From positions 17,534,014 to 17,598,013 of the forward strand of contig OX327699.1 of the NCBI GenBank assembly GCA_946807835.1: a stretch of 64,000 bases of DNA. Direction: 5' to 3'. A program made the position numbers and the translations under genes. The notes below the pieces were generated by a model that saw only the letters and a program-made list of their open reading frames with translations, searched no databases and was not told the DNA's origin. Positions 55,964 through 64,000 of this stretch are shown piece by piece. Every line of letters starts with the position of its first letter. Position 1 is the stretch's first letter. The stretch comes from Ailanthus altissimus (taxonomy: Eukaryota > Streptophyta > Magnoliopsida > Sapindales > Simaroubaceae).

Positions 55964-58900
55964 TTACTGAGATGTTCCTTTCTCTGGATGCTTATCGTCA
56001 GCAACATCACTGGGAAGATCAAGACCACTAGGAATCTTTCCAGGGTAGTTTGTTGTTGGAGAATCTGAGCCCATCAAACTGCAAAGCAAAAAGAGAAATT
56101 CCCTCATAAGTTTTCATTAATTTTTAAATAAGAAACGGGACTTCTTGTGCATAAGTTGGCCATTGAGTTCTCTGGAAATGCAATTAACATGCTAACCTTC
56201 TATCAATGATAACCATTGAGCGAAGTTCACAGTTAGCAAAGCTGCAGACAGATTGCAAAAAGCTTGTCAGAATGTGATCTGTGACATATCGACATTTACT
56301 TATAAAAACTAATCAAATATGTTTAATGTTGACTGCAAATCAAATTTTCTCAAATTTTCATTTTCAAGTGGTATCACCAACCTTTACTAATAGATATTAT
56401 TAATTTAAGATCAAAATAGCAGCCTAGAAGAATAATGAAAGACAGATAGCAACTGAACTCTTTGACTAATTCAAAAGCCACCACCCTGAGCTGTCCAGGT
56501 TGACATAGAATTATATAAACTATGATTGAGACATGTAAACAAGCTGAATAGAGAACAGGTACAGGATTAAAAGCAAAGAAAGTTATTTTCTTCTTCCAGT
56601 CTTAAGAAGTGATCCAACAATTTTCGAACAATCTTTTGCAACAAGAGGTAATCAGGAAACAGTGAAAATAAATAAATGCAAAATACATCGAAGACAGAAA
56701 GAGGAAGCAAAGAGAAGTATCAGGAATCAACCAAGTAGCTTAAATTGCACATCAAGCACAAAGGTCAACCACTAAAAAATGTTCACTTGAATTTCCTAAA
56801 AAAACCCACATTTAGTGCTGTGTGTTAATTGCTGACAATAAACAAAATGAAGATAAAACTTACTGTGTGCATATTTCACTCTTTATAGATTGATGACAAT
56901 CATTTCCAAAAGCACTTAGGGTGTGATACAAGAATCCACTGTGAGTAACAACTGCAATCTCCTTCTCTTTTCGTGTCCACAACCTGGACCAAATTAAATG
57001 AGAAGGCAACGAAATTGTCAGGAATAGATATCATTCTGTGATAATGTGCACTCGATGTCTATATACATTTTATTCAATGAGAGAACAAATGTTGGAGGAA
57101 AATACAAGAACCATGAAATCTCCTAATCAATTAAGGGGAGCATTTACAACACCAATAGAATTAAGTCATCCAAATTCCTATTTGTTAATGACATTTAAAG
57201 GTACAAATGACCATGGCATGATCAAGTTATTTGACCATTGCCATTAACAGATTCAAATCGAAGAAAAAAACATATGTGCAAATACTATGTAAACTTGGTG
57301 AAACAATCATTTACAAGGTACAAACACGTCCACAATTTGAGAGAAGACAAAATGATAGTAAATTGAATTTTCTACAGGACTACATCTTGGAGCCTGAAGT
57401 GTTGTAAATCAAGGAGATGAAAACCCATAAGAGACCTCCTTGTCAGTGGACAGATAGCTCCTCTGTTAGCATACACTAATCTTTGCTAGGTTTAGACTTC
57501 TTTAGTTCACATGAACAGTTTAGCTAATTTCAGAAATATACACCTATGCTCTGTATCCATTTCATAAACTTTCAGTTCTTTGTTATCTATTCATGTTGGT
57601 CAGAAGGAAAGAAATGGAGGCAAATGGGAAATCACCAGTTTATGAACTTCATTCCCCTCTTTGCAACTTCTTCATTAGCCTCTCTGACATCAGGATTCCA
57701 CAATACATCATCATCATTTTCTATCTGAGCAACAACAAATAGAAAAGCCATTAATGACACAAAGTTGAATTGGAGATCAAAATTGTGGTCAATAGTCATT
57801 AAAAGAAAATCAACTAATAACTGCTAATTGGAAAAACAGACACAATTATGACAAATTACTTGCCAGTGAAAAGTCAATCGCAGGAAAAAGAGGTTGATAC
57901 TCGCCAATACTTCTTCTCTTATCACATGGATGAACTCCCTGTAGTGAAAGATAAACAAGAGGAGAGAAACACAAATCTAAAAATCAAATTTTCTTTTACT
58001 TTTAATTTTTCAATCAAGTAAAATTGGAACAAGACAAGCAACATACCACAATACCAAATTGGTTTTTAATATCTTGCATTTCTTAGTCCTATAAACATGA
58101 AAAATAAGCCCTCCTATATCTACTCTTTTAGGGAACTCAAAATTTCCTTGAAATTAGGCATTTGTTATTAATTAAAAAAAAAGAAATAAAAAATGTTCAA
58201 CAGTTTAGGCTCAAAACCTAACCACAGTATCTTAAAAATGCTCACTAAGAACAGAGTCTTTTGTTTCTCATTTTTTAGGAGAAGAGAACTAAAGCAGATC
58301 ACTAAGAGATGTTAATGATATATGACTAGAATTTTGTCAATCGTAATACGTACCAAATGTTCCCGACAAAGCTCAACTGCTATAAATGGTGGGCAATTTA
58401 AACTAGAGATGGCTGAACGGTTACTGTTTCCTGCATTAGCCACCATTAGTGGAGGTGCATCTATCCCATCTGCATACCCTTCACCACCAAAGACTCCCAC
58501 TGCTGTTTGCATGGTCCTAAAATTCAGATAATGGAATTCATAACTGAAATTACAAGACTATAGGAACGATAATCAGACAAATGCAAGAATTTAAGTTGAA
58601 TATGCAATGTTAATCCAATAAGTGATGACCAATATGTGAAACGACAAAAGCTTCAGTAAGAATCTTCTTGAAAGGTAATACCTTAACAACGGAGAGGTGA
58701 TGACCAACTCAATTTTCTTTGCAAGCCCAGTTTCATGAACATGCTTGTGCAGATTATCAACCTGTTATTGTACACCAAATCATTCTAAAGCAGGGTTCTT
58801 CCATAAAAGCAAAATACATCGTACAGAATATATGCTGGAATAAATTGCAAATTATAAGTTACAGTTGCTAGCCAGACCAAAACGTGTCATTTAGGACCAA

Positions 58901-59836
58901 CAAAGTTCAAAACTAAAACAAATATAAGATTAAAGATTCTCTTTCTGCTAAAACACAAGAAATTAAATGCTCCTACCAGGAACCATTTTGAATAACATCC
59001 TAGTCGTTATTACATAAAAATAATCAACCAACCTCGCAACTAAAAACTGATAATCAAACAACATCAGAATTGTTAAGTACCTGCTGCCAGCCAAGTGAGG
59101 TAAGGTGAGCATCAAAAAGATCATAAGACAAATAGGCATCGTGATTCTTTTCTCCTTCTACATTGTGAATACCTTGAGCATGCCTCACCTGTAATCAAAA
59201 TTTAACCCCAAAAAAAAAGCCATAATGCTTTCCCAAGTGCAAATCTCTACGGCATAAAATGGAAAAGAAAAAAAAAATGCAGAATTGGCACAAACCAGGT
59301 GAATAGTTTTACATCGGTGAAATGGATACAAACTTGTACTAGCTGTCGCGTCCATATTGTCTGCAGACAAACAACATGAAAACTCAAGAATACAACAAAC
59401 TAAAACGACCAAAGGCAACTGTGTCAAGGTCTCACAAACTTGAGTTGTATTACAAAGACTTACTGGTTCCAGTGTACAAGGAACTAGATCCTTTCTGGGC
59501 CAAGGAACCCAGGTGTCATTAGAAAAACTTAGTAAAGGTAATGGAATTACCGAATCGTTACAATTTAACACAAACATTTAAAGCATCAATTAACCAGAAT
59601 TATTATAAAAAAATAATAATAATAAATTCTAATTAATGAACATCAAACAGAACAAACCTAATAACTCCCATATAGAAAATTTTACCTGTAACAGAAGAGA
59701 AGCAAAGAACAGGGAGACGATTACGAATCAGAGAGAAGTGTCTAAGCGGCTGTGGGGTTGAGTTGTGATGATGGATTGAAATGGCAGTAAAAGGATAGAG
59801 TAAGTTGGGAATAACATTTAATGATAAAATGGTCAT
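55964..59836 (-). CDS. Phosphoglycerate-mutase-like protein with transit peptide, tandem copy C
   Basis: Complete 10-exon model, 336 residues. Exons: 59686-59836, 59296-59360, 59081-59188, 58682-58761, 58354-58516, 57864-57938, 57636-57724, 56864-56983, 56197-56241, 55964-56078; all phases agree. Exon 1 encodes about 50 residues rich in Ser, His, Arg and Pro (NSTPQPLRHFSLIRNRLPVL), with the look of a plastid transit peptide. It joins in phase 1 to exon 2, which has its own Met (MDATASTSLYPFHRCKTIHL), so a 284-residue form is also possible. Histidine phosphatase core: LVRHAQGIHNVEGEKNHDAY (catalytic His about 75), VELCREHL, GVHPCDKRRSIGEYQPLFP, and VVTHSGFLYHTL for the second His. The C-terminal extension (PGKIPSGLDLPSDVADDKHP) matches the usual family length, so this is probably the ancestral-type copy. 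The substrate is unknown; true glycolytic mutase activity is not implied. Confidence 0.9.
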
Positions 59837-61000
59837 GGTATTTTTTTAATTTAAATTATTATTTAATTAAATCTTATTTATTTGGCTGGTATTCCGTGAG
59901 AGTTGAAGGCTACGGTGAGTGGTGATTCGGCCCCTGGAAAAACGTGAAGAGTTCCGCTTTTGTTGGCTAGTTATCCCGAGTATATGCCACAACGCTTCAA
60001 GCCAAGCAATTAATTAATTAATAGTTTACTTATCGACCGTCATTTTGGACCCAGGTTCTGACACCCACTTGGCACGCTTCTGTTTGCGGTTTGCCAATTT
60101 TGCTCTTTTCCCTTTATGTAACGTTAAAGAATAAATAAAAGCTTTGTTTGGTCAGTTTACATGTTTAACGTTTGGTCTCGCCATATCTTCAGTCGGTCCA
60201 ATGCTGTAATATCTGACATCCAATTTATAACGTGTCATGAGATGCGACGTAGTTTGTATGTCATCACTCATCAGGATATTTTTAAAAAGAAATGAAGTTT
60301 GTACTCGGAGATGGCAATGTTTTTTGAGAGGATGAAGGCAACGTGTTGATTTTTATAAGATTATTGTGTGTGGTGTGGGATGATATAAAGTTTAGTCTAG
60401 TCTAGTCCAATATTTAAATTGCGAGGTTCATTGAATTCGGGAAGTGAGTAATCATGCTAAAGTTTGTTTGTTTTTTCAGATATACATTTAAAATTTTGGC
60501 AACAATGTATCATATAGAGAATCCACAATTGATTTTGCATGCCAAATATTTCTCCATGTTTATTTTTCATAACAAATAAATTTGCACCAAACAAAATATC
60601 GAAGGTTTTCTTTTTAAAAATAAAATAATTGCCAATTAATAACCTTGTATTGTTTTTTCTTTAGTTTAATATTAACTAGAAAATTAAGGAGTTCATCTTC
60701 AATAAATAAGCAGGCGAATTTTAATTTGGTCGAAATAAAGGAACAGTTAAGGTAGCATCGAGAAGGTGATGCTACTTGTTCGGCCCGCAATAGATTTGGG
60801 CTGAGCTAAGTTTATGTTTGGGCTTTAGGAATATGATTTTAATTCTTTTGAAGTGTACTAATAAACAAACCGCGTCAGTTTTTTAAAAATTCCCACAGTC
60901 ATCCTTAATCAAAATGGGTACATTTTCAAATGTAAGCGTGTCTTAAGAATAGGACCCCATTCACTACTAATACTAATAGTGAGACGACAACAGATCATGA
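59837..61000. other. Promoter region of PGM copy C and flank
   Basis: Intergenic, with mixed composition. No coding region or mobile element that I can define. Confidence 0.4.
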
Positions 61001-61842
61001 AACCCAACTCAAAGATCCACATCCCAGCCCAATAAGAAAACAGTGGTAGATAATGATTTTGGTGGGTTGTCGGATGTTCGATCACTTATCAATTTAAAAA
61101 TATAATTTATTAGCCTATTTATTTATAGAAAATGTCTAAAAATAGTTATTATTTTAAAATTTATAAATAAAAATTATTTCGTTAATTTTTATTAATTAAA
61201 AATATAATTAATAAATAAAATTATCTTTTTTAATAATAAAATTAATGAATAAAATGGTAGATGAATACCAAAATTTTTTGCACCCTCCTTACACTACGAG
61301 GTAGGGCATATGATTTTATCATTATGATTAATTTATAACTTTCTTCTCTAACTTTTTTGGTCAAATTTTACTTATTTTTTCATCATTTTCAATCACATTT
61401 ATTAATTTTCAACCAACATATTCTAAATCTACTAATTTTAATTAATTTTAAAATATGTTTTAGATCATATCGAATGGCTTGTAAAAGAAAGATACAAAAA
61501 TATTTCAAGAATAAAATGATTCGAAAATCAAATGTTTAACTAATAAAATTTATAAAAATATTGAGGAGTTAAAATAAATTTTTACTTAAATAAGGGGTCT
61601 ATTTAAAAAAAAATCCATTTATTTTTCCTAGTTTAAAATTATTATATTTTCCATTTTATGTGGGATGGAAACATTCAATATCAGTAAAGTGTTTCTTTAA
61701 CCGGAGGTGAATGACAAGTCATTTTGTTCAGATATTACTTTTATCTAATCAAATTATTGCATCCCATATGTTTTCACTCTCTAACTTGTCAACAACAAAA
61801 ACAGTAGGTGATACTTAAAAGGTTGGTTACTGAGAAATGTAC

Positions 61843-61870
61843 AAATGAAATGAAATGAAATGAAATGAAA
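61843..61870. repeat. (AAATG)n microsatellite
   Basis: Five to six AAATG units in a row, seen directly. Confidence 0.95.
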
Positions 61871-62295
61871 TAGGATGCTCATTCCTACGAAGACTTTTTA
61901 CTATATACCTCAGATGGTATTCGTTTAATTAGTTGTACTTGTAATGCAATGAGCGATCGTGTGTTTGTGATATATAAAAATCAGTTTGGGGAGACATGTT
62001 ATGTTCAAGTCAATATATACAGATCATATTATAAGAATATTAGGCAAGATCTGTCTTCCAAGTTCCCAGTAAATGAGGGATATGAACAGTATTTGAACAA
62101 TTTATGAAATGAATTTTAATGCTTTAAAAGTAGTTTTTCCTCTTGTGCAATCCAGTCCCCACCACATTCTAATACAATGGGCGTACCAAAACCATTAACA
62201 GCAATTCATCGTGGTTTCTTTATCTTTCCTCTCGATTTCATATTAGATATAATTATAAATCAAAATTAATATTCATATAATATAACCGATCTATT

Positions 62296-62417
62296 ATGTT
62301 AAATTATTAAAATAAATATTTAAAAAAATTTAACTAAAAAATTCATAATGATTAGTATCATGTTAAATTATTGAGATAGATATTAAAAAAAATTAATTTA
62401 GGAATATGTAATGATTA
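62296..62417. repeat. Imperfect tandem repeat of about 60 bp
   Basis: Two adjacent AT-rich copies, each starting with ATGTTAAATTATT (near 62296 and 62360) and continuing through an A-rich block to an AATGATTA-like end. Several differences between the copies. Confidence 0.6.
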
Positions 62418-64000
62418 AAATACGAGAATTAATAGCTTTTAACAAAAATTATGAAAGAGTATTATAACATTTTACAATTAAATATGTATATCACTAATAC
62501 GGATCTCTCTATAATAGAAAGATGAGAAAAACTTTACAAATAATAATTTGATTTGGAATCACAACTTTATAAGAAATTTTCATATACTAAGTTAGTTATC
62601 ATTTCATTAATTATAATTTAATTAGTATTGAGTCTTTGTACATAATAAACTTATATCTAGTAATTATCTTTAATATTCAAAAACAACAGTTCAAATAAAT
62701 TATTTAAATCGTCAATGATTTTATGATGGTTCAAATCTATTATTATTATTAATATATAAGTTTATATAGAAAATAATAAAATCCAACATTTCAGTCTTGA
62801 ATTAAGATTTTCTCATAAATTAAATTTATTTAAGCCTTTTAAAGATCTTCTACACATATTAGCACTTAGCCATGATTGTCAATATCTATCTTTTTACTAT
62901 TTTTTTTCTTTATCAATTACTAATTATATATTGTGTTTGCTCAAGCGAAAGCTTAACTTAAAAAAGGATCCTAATCCTTAGCTGAAAACTAGAAAATTAA
63001 TTATATGTGTAAGAGGTTCTAGAAAAATCTGCATGCATAAATTTTCTTTTTTTTATTAAAAAAAAAAGAACTTTATTTTGAAATAGAGAGAAATTACGTG
63101 CAGTTGAGGCCTTGAGCGTTAGATAATAAATAAAGAACCTAATTAAATTGTTTTTAGTTCATTCAATGTTGACCTAAGCGTTTTCTATTTTGAGTTTTTA
63201 ACTGCTTTTATCCATCCATTATTCATATGTTAAAAGGAATAAACATTAGTTTCCACATTTGTTCGGAAGCAACCATAAGTAGTTAATTATTAGTTAAGTA
63301 AGAGGAAAAACAAAGCGGAGAAGAAAACAAAAAAGGTTCAAAGATTTGATTCCCCATGAAGCTTCCATCTTGATTGGTTAATTAAGCTTTGTTTTAGTGT
63401 GGGCATATTCAGTCTTTAACAAAATCGACCAGGCAATATACAATTTTCTTGTGAAGAACAGATTTGATACTCTCCAATTAATCAGGAGGATGCCTAATAA
63501 AACACTCCAAACAACAGCTAATAACATATCTTAAACAAAAGATTAATCAACTTGTGAAATGCAAGTTGTATGCGTCTCATCGTGACTTTTTAAGCTAGTT
63601 TATGCACAAAAAGTAAAAGGCCAGCAATTTCTCTGCATACAGGTTCGGTTAGAACTTAGCAAAACGAAAAAGATATTCTCCAGCTGGTTCCGAAAACTAA
63701 AATATGATTTCTTAAATTAATCAACTTATAATCTCGACTGATTTTGTTGTTTTCTATCTCCTACAAGTCTTTGACCTGTTACTTGACGAGATTTAAAGTC
63801 AGATATATCAATGCGCATAACGATTATGATTTGATTTGAATCACATCAGTTGAGATTTTAGCCTTCAATCTATAATTTGATTAGAGGTGGGTTAATCAAT
63901 GGAATACAAATTCTGAATTCTAACTTTATAAGCCTAATATTGTAATATTGTAATATACAAAGTGTAGTGATAGACTTACAAAGTTATATTACAAAGTGGA

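Larger units (their letters stand above)
61001..64000. other. AT-rich intergenic region to the right edge
   Basis: No gene recognised. Contains a pentanucleotide microsatellite at 61843-61870 and an AT-rich segment repeated in tandem at about 62296-62417. Open frames are short and AT-driven. Confidence 0.45.

Noticed and set aside
1..64000. Search by eye for tRNA, rRNA, CRISPR, phage or bacterial contamination
   Set aside because: No cloverleaf-like gene, array of spaced repeats, or dense same-strand ORFs with ribosome-binding sites was seen; composition and gene structure are plant nuclear throughout.

Overview
This is plant nuclear DNA, from a eudicot judging by the protein sequences. It is AT-rich and gene-sparse, with split genes, GT-AG introns (plus some GC-AG), families found only in plants (a PPR protein, a CIPK kinase, a mitochondrial SHMT, an oligopeptide transporter), and LTR and LINE retrotransposons. 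I cannot name the species; a woody eudicot is a weak guess. I saw no tRNA, rRNA, CRISPR array or bacterial operon.

Layout, left to right. (1) 1-2.8 kb: the first two exons of an oligopeptide transporter (OPT) gene on the minus strand, running off the left edge, followed upstream by a frameshifted C-terminal relic of a second OPT copy. (2) 4.4-15.7 kb: a three-level nest of mobile elements. A decayed LINE (plus strand) is split by a Copia element (minus strand, 132-bp LTRs, AAGTA target duplication), which is itself split by a 1.3-kb solo LTR (GGGAA duplication). Both insertion points can be closed exactly, and in each case the host reading frame resumes. (3) 16.7-20.5 kb: a complete 15-exon mitochondrial serine hydroxymethyltransferase gene. 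(4) 22-24.7 kb: a PLS-class PPR gene with a degenerate DYW domain. (5) 25.0-30.2 kb: a complete 14-exon CIPK8-type kinase gene on the minus strand with two apparent GC-AG introns. (6) 30.9-32.1 kb: two non-autonomous DNA elements, one hAT-like with a perfect 8-bp duplication. (7) 33.9-38.2 kb: a glycine-rich-domain protein (GRDP/DUF1399) pseudogene containing a probable solo LTR. (8) 39.4-40.7 kb: an intact single-exon PB1-domain gene. (9) 44.1-47.8 kb: an ODR4-like pseudogene with stops, frameshifts and lost splice sites. (10) 48.1-59.8 kb: three tandem paralogues of a plant phosphoglycerate-mutase-like (histidine phosphatase) gene, all on the minus strand, with the same exon phases and a shared GC-AG intron. 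(11) 59.8-64 kb: AT-rich intergenic DNA.

The intact genes do not form a pathway. SHMT serves mitochondrial one-carbon metabolism and photorespiration, CIPK8 calcium/CBL signalling, the PPR protein organelle RNA, and OPT peptide or metal-chelate transport. The main signals are the dated nest of transposons, two pseudogenes at different decay stages, and a young tandem array whose copies differ in N-terminus, C-terminus and active-site context. I found no convincing undescribed molecular system.
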